Below are positions 21,144-32,828 of a DNA stretch of 64,000 nt, in pieces. The notes below the pieces were generated by a model, which made no database searches, was not told the origin of the DNA, and was given only the letters and a program-made list of their open reading frames with translations. Within the stretch, counting starts at the first letter, position 1; the number at the start of each line of letters is the position of its first letter. The DNA is from Botryotinia globosa (taxonomy: Eukaryota > Ascomycota > Leotiomycetes > Helotiales > Sclerotiniaceae). The position numbers and the translations under genes were made by a program. The stretch is taken from contig RCSZ01000009.1 in assembly GCA_014898425.1 (NCBI GenBank), positions 1,612,001-1,676,000 of the forward strand. Direction: 5' to 3'.

Positions 21144-23823
21144 GCGATTAAGCAGCGATGATCTGCACCCCGAGACAATTTTTCGACTTTCCATAATCGA
21201 CAACTCAGTGCGATCATTTCACTTCTCACGAGACCACGACAAACTTTTCAGTGTTTCACGAAGGAGCACCGTTTACGTGTTTACATGAATTTACGTCTCC
21301 ATTTATATTTTCGCTTTTCGCACAAAAGCAATAACTTGCCTCGTCACCTTTTCGTCGACTTTTTCCTGTTTCAAAGAGTTTTTTTCGTCTGTTGTCTTTT
21401 CATCGCGTCAGTTGAAACAAACTCTAATCTATTTCTTCATCAACCTTATTGCAAAAGCTTCCAACAAAACAACATCTGGCATGTTTCGCTTGTTGCGTTT
21501 CATATTTGGGTCTCTAGACGTCCAAGTCTCCACCTATATTGTTGCCTACGGAATTCTCACAATATTCGGAGACTTGCATAGATTTGATAAATAGATTCGA
21601 TCCGGTTATGATATCTTATCTTTCGTCTCTCTTTTTTTCTCTCTTTGCTCTTTGCAATTGGCATATACATCATATTGGGGCTTGTTTCGTTGGGATTTTG
21701 TTTTTGCAGGTACCTTCTTTTCAAAGGTTGGGGGAGGGATGGTAGGATAGGATAGGATGGGTTGGGTTGGGTCCACTGGATGGATGGTTTTATGGATGGA
21801 GTTTATGCTTGATATTTGGGAGGATGGACAAAAGTTCTATGGTCGGAAAATGGGCTCCGCTGAAGCTATTTTTTTCTAAAATTCGATTGATTGGGCTTTA
21901 TTGCTTTCACACTTTTGTTTGATTTGAGATACTACTTTTGATTTAAAGTGACTAGATGCTCTGTTGATGTGGTTGTCGTGGTGTAGTGTAGATATTGGGA
22001 TCTATACTACCTCCACCGCATCAAAAGCATCACGTTATTTGTACATCGCTCTTTCCGCTACGTGTCACCCACCCTAGGACCTAGGTACCTACCTAAAGAA
22101 ACCAAAGCCATCAAATCCAACAACCCTAGCGAACATAAATCGTACATGTGGCATCGACCTCCGGATCTACAGGCGCAATCTCACCCCGTTACTCCAAGCA
22201 TCTGTTAAACCACTTGTACCTATCTTGTGATTGTTTGTATTGATATTCAAATTCGCAAGGCACATCACATACCCATCGAATGCCGAAACGATAGGCTGCT
22301 GCATGCAGTATTACTCCCTTTCGCATCACTTGCGGGGATGATCTCGATATCTGTGATTCGGATTATTTCGTGGATTCACCAATGCGGGAATGTAAGCTTC
22401 TTTCAAACTAACTCGCGATAGATGCCACGACATATGTAGAGAACACTTGTTTGGTGTTCTTATACTATTTCTCTGCGTATGTGACTCGTGTCGTGTTTGT
22501 ATTTTGTGATGGGTAGGGTGTTATGCGACGGAGATATGGTGGAGAGAAGTATTGTGATGTGATGTGATGTGATGTGATAGAAAATCGATTCGTCGATTAT
22601 ATTATATATGTATATAATTACATCTGCTAGCAAAAGACAGAAAAGAAGTAATAGTGTGAATCTAATGCGTGATAGATATAAGAATGCGGCATGGGAGTAA
22701 ACACACTTTGCAAATCCAAACAAGCGAAAGAAATCATTTTGATATCATTTTTTTCCAGACGGAAACAGAGATAGTATAGGTAGGTAGGTAGTACCCAAAC
22801 ACCTAGGTAGCACGCAGAATACCCCTCCCTCCTGATGAAAGCAAAACTCGGATTCGAATTCGCATTTTGTTTGTTATGGATGAGGATATGTAGCACATTG
22901 AGTGACCTACCTAATACCCCTCTAGATCTTGAGCAAGATGACCGTTCGTTGTGACGAGATTTCTTAGAGGCGGGGGAAGCATCGTTCCTTGCATTTTCTT
23001 TCTTTCGTGCTTGCTTACTTGCTTTCTCACTTCCTCCTTTCCCATGTTTTGGTTAGCTTTGGCTTTACTTACTTCCTATTTACTGAGACCCTTTCTCCCT
23101 TCCTTCTTCCTCAATGATTTCGATTCAAACATTTATCACCCCCAATCCCCCAATATCGAACTATCAATTCCACAACAGCATTCTTAATATACCACTCAGT
23201 CACTCATTCGCTCACCCACCAATTACCCACCACCAACTCCACCACCCATCCAATACAAACGCCTTTCAATAAAATCGCAAAGCCGTCAATGGTACTGCAG
23301 CACCGCAGAATAAAGTGTAGTGTGGTAACCTTATGGCGAGTGCGTATGTTAGTACATGTGGAGACTTGAAAGAAATAAAAGAGTGGTCATTTGATGTAGA
23401 GTAGGTAGGGATTGGGGGCTGATATTTAAGGCTTTTGTTCAATATCGATACCAATATACAGTACCACGCAGGAATCATTATAAACGCAGGATAGTTTCGC
23501 AGAGGCGGATTCAGAGAGAGTGTGTGTCTGTGTGTGTTATTCTGTTTTGTCGGTGGGTTGATGTAAGATGTCACTTCAAACACACACATCTCATGATTGA
23601 GGACAGTACACGAATAACCAACTTGGGAGAGAAGATGTTGCGTTTATTCATGAATCCTAGAGATTCAAGTCCTACGTATTCATGCCAAAGATAACAGAGC
23701 GAAGATATCTTAGTATCATATCCACCAAATCGCTAAAAGATTACCTTTTTTTTCTTCACCATCCATCCGTTCCTTCTATCCATCCACTCTCACACACAAA
23801 CATCCTTCTCACTTCCCACTCTC
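21144..23823. other. 2.7-kb gene-poor region between convergent genes
   Basis: No convincing protein gene or RNA gene is visible on either strand. The region contains a (GTGAT)5 run (22554-22578), GT-rich and CCTACC/GGTAGG stretches, and pyrimidine-rich tracts near 23000-23110. Long 3' UTRs or an unannotated noncoding transcript are possible. Confidence 0.4.
22554..22578. repeat. (GTGAT)5 microsatellite
   Basis: Five perfect pentanucleotide copies in the gene-poor region. Confidence 0.9.
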
Positions 23824-26391
23824 TCATCTAGAAAGAACACCCTTGACAACTCCCTGAACAGTCTTCCTGCCTTCGATAGCAATCTCTCCGATTCCACTTT
23901 CATCCCCACTACCCTGCGCAAGCCAACGCTTCAACAGATCATTGCTCTCCTTGGGTTTAACATCATTTCCTCTTGTACCAACCGTAATATGTGCTACTTC
24001 GTTCGTGCATTCCCATCCATCATCGATAATTCTAGCTACAATTGCCATGATACGGTCATCCCATACGATCTGCTTCCGTTAATGATCATCCCAAAAATAA
24101 TGAAAAGATAGAACCTACTCTCTCCAGCATAACTTGACAATTGCCAAATCCAGTTCCGGAACTCCAAGGATCTTTAGAAACTTGATCCGCGTGTAAATCA
24201 CTGTATTTCTGCCACAACTCAGGGAATTGCCTGGAGTTAGCTCGATGAATAAGAGTGACGTGAAATTCTGGCTGAACTCGACGCATTCCCTCTAGGGCTC
24301 TGTAAAATTTTGCTTTGTTCGAGGATACACGGCCGAAAGCATCGTCAAGTGTCTCCTTGATTGCATTTTGAGGAAGGTCGATGGAGACATATTCTAATGG
24401 TTTCCTCTTCTTTGCGATTTGTGGTTGCTGGGTTTGCTGTAATTAATTTGAGGTCAGCGTTATTCGGTACGTGTACGCTTTCTTTTTTGGGCATTTTCGT
24501 CATCATCATTATCATCACGTACATTTTTATTCTCTTTCTGTTCATTCTTGTTGTGATTATTAGGCGGTCCACGACCAACTTCATGTCTGAGATCTGGTTT
24601 GTAATCGCTCAATGCAAATTGAATTGCCTCATCAAGATCCTCGCTCGTGGGTAAATCGATAAAGAGTTTTGGAAATTGTGCCGAAAGCTGTCCAACAACA
24701 GTCTCAAGATTCTCTCGCGAGTCCTTAGTAGGATCCAGTTCGATAGAGGAGTCGAATCCGTCATCTGGTGGTGCAGATATATTTACTGGTTCAAAGCGTT
24801 GAATGAAACTTTCCATGATACCAACGACTTTCTTCGTATCTGATGCTGCTTGGAGAGTCTGATGATTGTCGCCGCGGTTAATTACTCGATCTTGAGTAAC
24901 TTGTCGAACTCTCTCGATGCTTGCTCTGTCGTGAACAAAATTCAAGACGACGAGTCGAACATGCGGATGAGTAAGATGTACATCATCAATCAGTTGCTTT
25001 CGTTCATGTCTCGAGGCATTATTTCGGTCAGCAAAGACAACAGGCTTTTCTTCGAGCTGTGTCAAAATTTCCTTGGTGAATCGAGGTGGACGACCCTTGC
25101 CCGTAATGTTGTCATTCTGAACATGGCCCCAACCAAATAGATGAGTGAGTGCAAGCGCAATAGTTGTCTTTCCACAACCAATTGTTGCAACTGGACATAG
25201 AATGACATTATTATGCACTTCATCTGGTGAACCTCCAAGTTGAGAATATTCTTGGCGGATAATATCCGAACCCTTCAGATTAATTTCCTTCAGGAAATCA
25301 TCTCTCAACTTGATAATACCATGATTATGTGCATATTCTTTCCCCAACTTAGGATCCTCGGCAAAGCGCTTTCGTGCAAACAAAAGGTATTCTTCTGTAA
25401 TCTTGACATGCTTTCTGAATCGAGCTGGTTTTCCGGAAATCAAGGCCTTTGTACATTCACGCCATTGTCTATACATAAGATATGGCTCTTCGAATTTGTA
25501 CTTGAAGAACCAATCCGAGTATGACTCGTTTGATCTGGTACGAGCCTTGCAACGAATGACAAAACCTTCAATATCACGTCCTTGATAAGATCCAGTTTCA
25601 GCTACTTCATCAAGGAAAGCTTTGGCGACTTGAATATCGTCCATTACCAGGAAATCAGTCTTTTTGAATCCCCATTCGGCTGCAAAAGCCTGAACTTGTT
25701 CTCCAGGGTAAGTCATAAACTCTGGCAGGTTGATATTGATACCATGAAGATAAAGACCTGCATCATCTTTACCATAAGCTAAAATGTGCTCCTCGAAATC
25801 ATCATCGCAAAGCTCAGCCACCGCAGTGGCATTTCTCTTTCTAAGCTCTCTGGCGAGATCCTGTCGGGTTTTTCCAATGGCTTGAAGTTGTTTGTCGACC
25901 CATCTATCAGCAGCTTTTGCGTGGCTCATTTCTGGGTTATTTCCTTGGCCAGTAGAATGTTTGCTGCAAACCAATAGAGTGTCATCGTGAAGACCGCTGA
26001 TAAAGACAATGCATCCATTTTCCTTGAGACTCAATTCATAGGGACCCTTGGTGTTAGCTTCGATTTGGCTCCATTTCGTAGAACTAACCTCTTCCGTGTT
26101 GAAGAATTTATCATAACCACGGACCGCAACCTCTGGCTGACCCTTTTCATTTTCGCTAGTGAAGAGACCTCGGGCGTATGTAGGTAGATCATGTCGCTTG
26201 TAGTCCCAATCTTGAAAACGCCAAGATTCGACCACAATCTTTGCTGGAGATCCATCGACCTGGAAAACAGTGTTCTTGCAACTAAACCCATGTTTCTTTC
26301 CCTTGCCGACGCTGTCATTGAGATTTTGAAGAAGTCTTTGAACTTCTTCTACAATTTGAGATTTATGAGGAACAACTCTGTGTTCAGTCAT
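23824..26391 (-). CDS. TRL1: tRNA ligase, fungal three-domain type (810 aa)
   Basis: The enzyme joins tRNA exons after intron removal and splices HAC1-type mRNA in the unfolded protein response. Exons are 26391-24523, 24436-24119 and 24069-23824, with introns GTACGT...ACAG and GTAGGT...GCAG. The ligase domain holds the adenylated lysine in SLKENGCI (Lys123). The polynucleotide-kinase domain has the P-loop TIGCGKTT near residues 403-410. The cyclic phosphodiesterase domain has the two HxT motifs FHVTLIH (His682) and AHITVGT (His756). Length is close to the yeast protein (827). The chosen start is MTEHRVVPH. The frame stays open upstream to another ATG at 26538 that would add a basic leader (see findings). 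Confidence 0.93.
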
Positions 26392-27100
26392 GGCGACAGA
26401 ATATCTTGGTAGATGTGTTAGAGCGGGGTGGTTTGAAAGACTTAAAAACTTTGATGTAGTAGTAAATTGGGAAGTTGAATGACCTTTGAGTAAAGTTGAA
26501 AGAAGTCTTGGATATAGAAGTTTGTGGACGAATAGCATACAAGAGAAACTCTTGAATTTTGGGGGAGATTTACTTGTCTTTTTATCAACACCAAGCAACG
26601 GCAATATCCTCTATGTTCCTTGCTCATCCAGCAAAGAGTCACACCGGGGAAATGGATAGATACTGTGTACCTAGTTAAATGAAGCTCAAGATATTAAAAT
26701 CTTGAGAAAAGTGGTAGGCAGAGTACAAGGCACGGCAGGCACTATACCTAAGGTTGGTAACGAAAGTAGGATGTTGCTTAGCTCAATACCCAAAGAAGAA
26801 AAAGGTCAGGTGATTAAGGTTCCCTTTGATGATTGGATAATTAGTAGATTGTGGGTACGAGTAGGGCTGAGCATTAAAAAAAAAGGTGACTGCTATGACC
26901 TCGAGCGCTTAGTGGGGTTCTTAGTAGGCTCGGTCATCGGAATATGCGGCCGCTGCACTGTAGAAAATCCTCGGAGGCCCTCCTACCTTATTATTAGCCA
27001 CAAACAGAATAATTTTTGGAAGACAAGCATTGTATTTATTGAATCTTCCACTTTACGGTGAAAGACAATAACACATCACTGACTCATACTCGGGTATACG
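26392..27100. other. Divergent intergenic region TRL1 / ankyrin gene
   Basis: The proximal 150 nt are an open, basic, presequence-like frame continuous with TRL1. The rest is probable promoter for both genes. Confidence 0.4.
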
Positions 27101-27763
27101 ATGGCTCTAGCTCAACCCAATCCTTTCCTTCTAGCCGCCGACAATTCTCCAGATCTCCTACCCCTCCTTCGATCGAACCCCGCCTTAGCTTCTGCTCAAG
27201 ATGAACACGGATATTCTTTAATGCACGCTGCTGCCTCTTACAGTCACTTAGACCTTCTGCGAGCGCTTGTTACCGAGTTCGGTGTCAACGTCGATTTGAA
27301 AGACGAGGATGGGGAGACAGCATTGTTTGTGGCCGAAACACTAGATTGCGCAAAGCTATTGGTTGAGGAATTACATGCCAACTTTACAATTAGAAGTGCT
27401 GAGGATGGGTGTAATGCAAGGGAAAGAATCGAGGCAGAGGGCGACTATCCGGAAGTCGCCGTGTATCTCCGAATCAAGGAACTTGAAGCCGAGGGAGGCC
27501 TTCCAGCGTCAAGTGGTACAGATGCTATAGTGGCCCACCCCCCACTAGTACCCGAAGGACTGTCGGTCAATATTGGTACCATGAATCCAGACGAAGATGT
27601 AGGAGAGGTCATTGATCCCGAGTTTAAGAGACGTATCGATGAACTGGCTGCTCGAGATGATTTCCAAACACCTGCGGGACAAGAGGAATTACGAAAGCTC
27701 ATTACGGAAGCAATTACAGGCGAAGTAGGAGAGGGACGAGAAGTTCGTCAACGAACAGAATGA
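27101..27763 (+). CDS. Ankyrin-repeat protein (220 aa)
   Basis: A single-exon gene for a small soluble ankyrin protein. At least two ankyrin repeats cover about residues 25-100: DEHGYSLMHAAASYSHLDLL and then DEDGETALFVAE. The C-terminal third carries a conserved helical segment, EFKRRIDELAARDDF followed by QEELRKLITEAI. It resembles small fungal ankyrin proteins of the Yar1-like type, which in yeast chaperone ribosomal protein Rps3. That link is an analogy, not shown by the sequence. It has no signal or membrane segment. The start ATG at 27101 is the first in frame. Confidence 0.8.
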   Translation: MALAQPNPFLLAADNSPDLLPLLRSNPALASAQDEHGYSLMHAAASYSHLDLLRALVTEFGVNVDLKDEDGETALFVAETLDCAKLLVEELHANFTIRSAEDGCNARERIEAEGDYPEVAVYLRIKELEAEGGLPASSGTDAIVAHPPLVPEGLSVNIGTMNPDEDVGEVIDPEFKRRIDELAARDDFQTPAGQEELRKLITEAITGEVGEGREVRQRTE

Positions 27764-27771
27764 TTTGCCAT

Positions 27772-29038
27772 CTATTCTACTTCCCACAAAACATAATCGT
27801 TAGGGACATCAGGCAACTTTAATACCGTACAGTTCTTGCTCTCGCCATTCCAGCTGTCGCTAAACCCGCCAACGTAATACGAAAACCAAGAATTTTTCGG
27901 CGCTGCGAGTAGAGCCTGAATAAAAGTATCATGTGCCCATGTGGGGGAAATAAATCCAGTCCATGTGATTTTCACCAACTCCTCCGCTTCGTCTGAACCT
28001 ATCGGGGGGTCGTAGCGGGACAGAAAGGGGTCGATCTTGTCAGTTGAATTGACTCGTGGACTTTCCAGCGAAATTAATGAAAGCCACTCATGAATTTCGG
28101 CGGCGTATTCGCGAAAGTCCTCGTCATAGTTTCTATTTTTCTCTACTGGAGGCTTGAATTTAGGTCTCTTGACTTGATAGTCACTCGATACTTTTGGAAT
28201 GCATGTTATCTTATTTGGATGATGTAGAGATAATGGGTCTGATGGTAATACTGGCGAAGAGGTTAGTATTGCAGCAAGAGGCGTATATAGATTCCCACCT
28301 GTAGCTCCTAGGTCACAGAAAAGCCACGTCACAGGAGTAGTCAATACATTCTTGAATGCATATTCAATCCTTCGAAACCCCTTCTTGCCATGTAACATTG
28401 ATGGTAATCGTAAATTTATCTCGACAACTATGAGTTGATTAGCAAATCCATTTTCCCAGCCAAAAATGTACATACTCCACCGAGGTCGATGTTCTCGTTT
28501 CCCCTTAATTCCCTCCGGCTTGCCTACCAAACCTGATCTTTCATAGGTTTCCTTGTCCAGATGCAAGGTTAAAATTCCTATGACAACGTCAGTAGGTTCT
28601 GCGCAGTAGAACGTCCAGAACTCGAGACCCTACCTTCGCTAAGGGAAAACACATTATCAACCTCCATCATTCCCTTCGAAAGCATCATAACATTCCCTAG
28701 AAGTCGTAAGCAAAAAGTAACCACCCAATCCTCTCACGTGCCTCACCTTTTTTAATATACTCCGTAAAAAACTCACCCTCCAACAATGCACTCAATGGAA
28801 GCACAACCCGACTATAAACTGGACTATTCTCGCCCAAAACTCCATCCATCCCGTTCTTCATAATATCATACAGTTCCTTGGGTAATATCATCTCAACCTT
28901 GTTGATAAATTTATGACCCAAGATATTCACAAATGGTTTCCGTTTTACCGGAGGTTGTTTGGGATCGAGATGACCCATGGTCCCATGCGTTACGTAGCAT
29001 TTCTGCTCGTGTTTGGTGTCTTTTGGGAAGCTTAACAT
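27772..29038 (-). CDS. RNase P/MRP Rpp40-like subunit (386 aa)
   Basis: The protein looks like the fungal ribonuclease P 40-kDa (Rpp40) subunit family, protein components of RNase P/MRP that mature tRNA and rRNA. Exons are 29038-28747, 28696-28634 (63 nt) and 28577-27772, with introns GTGAGG...CTAG (50 nt) and GTAGGG...CATAG (56 nt). Family-like segments include CYVTHGTMGHLDPKQPP at the N-terminus, LPLSALLEGEFFTEYIKKG, LTLHLDKETYERSGLVGKP and LRLPSMLHGKKGF. The C-terminal half has the conserved TWTGFISP. The stop lies only 8 nt from that of the convergent ankyrin gene, so the 3' UTRs must overlap. The family call is from recalled similarity. Confidence 0.82.
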
Positions 29039-29509
29039 TATCGATGTGTGTGAAGGCTTGGTTGGTAGAGGTAGATGGATAGACGCACTTTTGAGGATTT
29101 ATTTTGATAGAGCGATTTTGGGTTTAGCGTGGATCGCATGGGCTCGAGTGCGCGCTAATCTTAACCCTTGTAAGGATTTTTGGAGGGGTATTTTTTCGCG
29201 GGAGTCATGGTGAAAAATATTGTGAATGCATTATTGAAAATCACATACAGGCATTGATTTTTATAGCTGCGCAAAGGAGTCTTCTTGTGAGCTAAATTTA
29301 ATTCAAGGCTTGATCAGAGACTTTTGTCTATAATCCTCAAAGACAACCTTTCCAATTCACGAGACTCCGAAACTCTGACGCCGATCTGTTTGTTCGTGCG
29401 TCCCTGAGACTTTCCACACCAGTGTAGTGGTTTGCAGGAGCGAGACGAGAAGAGATTATACTCGAACACCTGGTTCTGTAGGAGGATCAGATAACATCAA
29501 AAAATCAAA
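29039..29509. promoter_or_regulatory. Divergent promoter region Rpp40-like / TRM11
   Basis: A 471-nt spacer between two tRNA-processing genes transcribed divergently. No ORF or repeat of note is present. A shared bidirectional promoter is plausible. Confidence 0.4.
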
Positions 29510-31017
29510 ATGAAGTGTTTAATAAGATTCACACAAACGCACGAGACGTTTCGTCTTGCCGAGATCCAGGCTTTAGCAGAGCTCGAGAATATTCCTTTAC
29601 AGGTTGAACACTATGTTTCGAATGTAAGTGAAATCTATCGTCAAAATGTCATTATTGCCGTCAATTCTAAGTGATTGATAGTCACCGTTTTGTTTCGTAG
29701 ACGTCCCGTCTGCAGAGGCCGCTGCTCGATTGGTTAAGAGAAGCATTCTCTCAAAAGCCATCTACGAAGTTTGGGGCACGGGTTCTACGTATGAAATTCT
29801 TCATGATGTTGTAAAGACTTCTACCAAAGATCTATGGTCGCTTTACAAAACCTGCTCTTTCAAATTCACCGTGGATTGTTTTCAGAATACAAGACCTACC
29901 ACCGAACAGCGAGCACTCATTAATGAATTCCGATATTTGGAATTCGAGGGTCCCATCAAAATGAAAGGAGCAGATGAAGAATTTTGTATCTTGGAAGAAT
30001 GGCAACTTGACGCTGCTGCCAATGGCATCACAACACCTTCCCAAGTAACCTTTGGTCGATTTCTCGGCGCTAGCGAAAGAGATATCGTAGGAAAATACGA
30101 TCTCAAAAAGAGGAAATATATCAGTACCACTTCTATGGATTCCGAGCTCGCGTTAGTCACCGCCAACATCACATTAGCAGCCCCGGCAAAATTATTCTAC
30201 GATCCATTTGTCGGAACGGGTAGTTTCCCGGTTGCATGTGCACATTTCGGCGCTCTTGCTTTCGGAAGCGATATCGATGGGCGAAGTATCCGAGGCAAGG
30301 AAACGCGAAATTTACATTCGAATTTTGTACAATACGGTCTCACGAATCAGTTTGGAGACACGTTCGTGGCCGATCTCACAAATACTCCATTGAGATGCGC
30401 GAGATTGTTCGATGGGATATTATGCGATCCGCCCTATGGTGTAAGAGAAGGTTTGAAAGTACTCGGGAATAGGGACCCGACTAAACCTAAAGTCCCTATT
30501 ATGTTAGAAGGCGAAACCCAACCTCATCACTTGTATAGATACCTTTCTTTATGATGATTCTCCTAGAACGATGCTAACCAAAATTCCAGACAAGACGCCT
30601 ACATCCCACCCAAGAAACCATATTCTTTCCTCGCCATGCTAGACGATATTCTTGATTTCGCAGCCATCTCTCTAGTAGATAACGGTCGTCTATCCTTCTG
30701 GATGCCAACTGCAAATGATGAAGATCAAGAAATCAAAATCCCAACACACCCTTGTTTACAGATTACAAGTGTTTGCACACAAGCTTTTAACAAATGCAAG
30801 TATCTCTCATACAGGTAGTCAACAGCGGAGTGCTAATACAGAGATAGGGTCAAGAAGACTTATTACGTATAAGAGAATACCGGATTCCATGGTAGATCCC
30901 GAACAAATCCGTGAGAGGACAGCTAATGGGACGGGTGTTACGGCTGATGAACTGAATCCGTTTAGAAAGGGATATTTCCAGGGATTCAAATCAGCGTTTA
31001 GGGATACACCGAAATAA
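29510..31017 (+). CDS. TRM11: tRNA (guanine10-N2)-methyltransferase catalytic subunit (446 aa)
   Basis: Trm11, with Trm112, methylates G10 of tRNA in the cytoplasm. Exons are 29510-29623, 29682-30532, 30590-30795 and 30848-31017. The first intron (GTAAGT...GATAG) yields SPFCFVDVPSAEAAARL, as expected in the family. The second has donor GTATAG and acceptor CCAG. The third appears to be a GC-AG intron (GCAAGT...GATAG), giving the junction FNKWSRRLITYKRIP. THUMP-like sequence fills the N-terminal third. The Rossmann methyltransferase follows with YDPFVGTGS near residue 210 and the catalytic DPPYG near residue 287. The length is normal for the family. Confidence 0.93.
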
Positions 31018-31337
31018 GAATAAGAACTGATTATGTATCCATTGAGTACTCTTTCTTGTGCAGATTATTAGTCCTCAAACAAATCTCTTGTGAATGCTTT
31101 CATGTGCGAGTATGCTTCGAGAACGGGTTCATGATTTATGCATTCTTATTCACGAGCAGATTCCCAAATACATTGGCATTTAATATGATGCTTCACTCAA
31201 GGATATAAAAGAAGATTAATGAAGATATATTAAAAGACAACCGACTCGTACCAGTTGCTAATCACGGCATCAAATTACATTCAATTCCACCATTCGTCTC
31301 GTCTCCATCTCCATCCCCCTCTCAAGCCCCTCTCACC
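31018..31337. other. Convergent 3' region
   Basis: A 320-nt spacer between convergent genes with AT-rich 3' UTR-like sequence and no other feature. Confidence 0.35.
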
Positions 31338-32134
31338 CTACAAAACCCACACCAGCCCCACCGCACCCATCACCACCCCACCCAACACGCCCGTAATCTG
31401 GGCCGCTCCACCCTTACTCGAGCTCTCAATCGGACTCGGCGTCCCGCCACCATTCTTCCCCGTCTCCGTTGTCTTCGCGCTGGTCTCCGTAGTTTTCGCT
31501 TCCGTCTCCGTCTCGGTCGTAGCCGTGGCACTCAACTTCTTCGTCGTCACCGTACTATTTCCGCTCGCGATCGTCAGGCCTCCGGAGCCCGTGATCGGGA
31601 CGAGAGTGGCGGTCGTGCCGTTGATGATGCCGGTGAGGGAGCCGGTGATGCTTGGGGCTGTGGGGGCGGAAGTGGTAGCGGGGACGGATGCGCCGGATAA
31701 GAGGGCTTCGAGAGAGAAGATGCTGGCTTTTGCAGGGCCGGCGCCGAGGATGTAGCTTTGAGCGGCGGGGGAGAGAGAAGTGTACCAAGCGGGGATAGAA
31801 GTGAGGAATTCTTGTTCGAGTTGTGCGAAGCCCGAGGGAGAAGATTGGAGAGCGAGGACGGAGTTGGGGATGCTGGTCAGTTGGGCGGCGAGGGATGGGT
31901 TGGGATTGAGGGCGGAAGAAAGAGAGGAGATGCTGGAGGCTATTGCGGAGCTAAAGGGCGAGGAGGATTTAGTTCTTTGGTGCTAGGATGGGAGTGAAGG
32001 GGGATGTGGAGAAAGAACAATTGAGAAAAAAGAGACCAGAAAACATACGCATCCACACCCTGCCGTCTATCCAAGTGCGGGCTCGCAAGCACCACAGCGC
32101 AGAGACTAGCCGTCGTCAAAAGATTGATATACAT
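31338..32134 (-). CDS. Secreted Ser/Thr/Ala-rich protein, likely GPI-anchored (232 aa)
   Basis: The family is not recognised. Exon 1 (32134-32049) encodes a signal peptide, MYINLLTTASLCAVVLASP. The intron is GTATGT...CTTTAG with a pyrimidine-rich end. Exon 2 is 31950-31338. The mature part has a helical region (about residues 30-125) with SLSPAAQSYILG. It is followed by a Thr/Ser-rich stretch with potential O-glycosylation and a C-terminal hydrophobic tail preceded by SSSKGGAAQ, as expected for a GPI signal. Small fungal cell-wall proteins have this design. Third positions are unusually G/C-rich compared with the neighbours. Confidence 0.75.
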
Positions 32135-32828
32135 GATGCAATTACTGAACGAACGTGATATTCGATATATCTATCGAATGAACAAAAAGAATGCCTAGAA
32201 GCTTTTCGTGTTCGCAAGTGAAAGGTAGATTTTTGAGAAAGGAAGAGCAGAAAAGAATAGAAATACACGAAGACATATCAAAACAAACCCTTCAATCTCC
32301 ACATTCGGGATATTGGTACAAGCCCCTGATAATAAACACGAACTTTGTATCACTCTTCAACACTGTATATTACCCAATCGCGGAAATGGAAATGTCTTGT
32401 TTGGTCTTGCTTTTGTTGTGATACCTTCTTTGACCAATTGTTGCTTGGGGCGAAAATGAATATGTAGTGATTGTTTGCACTTTCATGCAGATCTACAGGT
32501 ACGGGTCGGGTGTGCGAGTTACTGCTTGGAGAGAAAATGAAGAACGTTCATTATGGTGCGTTTATTTTGCTTCAAAGCTCGGGATTTGGGGCACAGCTTT
32601 GTGTTATATTGATGAGTATCTGCATGAGGGGATGTATGAGAACACATTTTCTACCACTGATTCTCAACTCTGACAGGGTGTGAAACATGGGCGTTGTGGC
32701 TGAAATATTGATTTTTCTAAATCCAGCCATGTATATTCCCGCGGCAACGATGTAGGACGGGAAGTAGAAAACTTATGAGCCGTTGGTGAAAAGTGATATT
32801 ACTATATTAGGTATGGTATCTTTCCCCT
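32135..32828. other. Intergenic region
   Basis: This holds the promoter of the secreted-protein gene and the 3' flank of the reductase gene. Short plus frames at 32467-32683 lack support. Confidence 0.35.
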
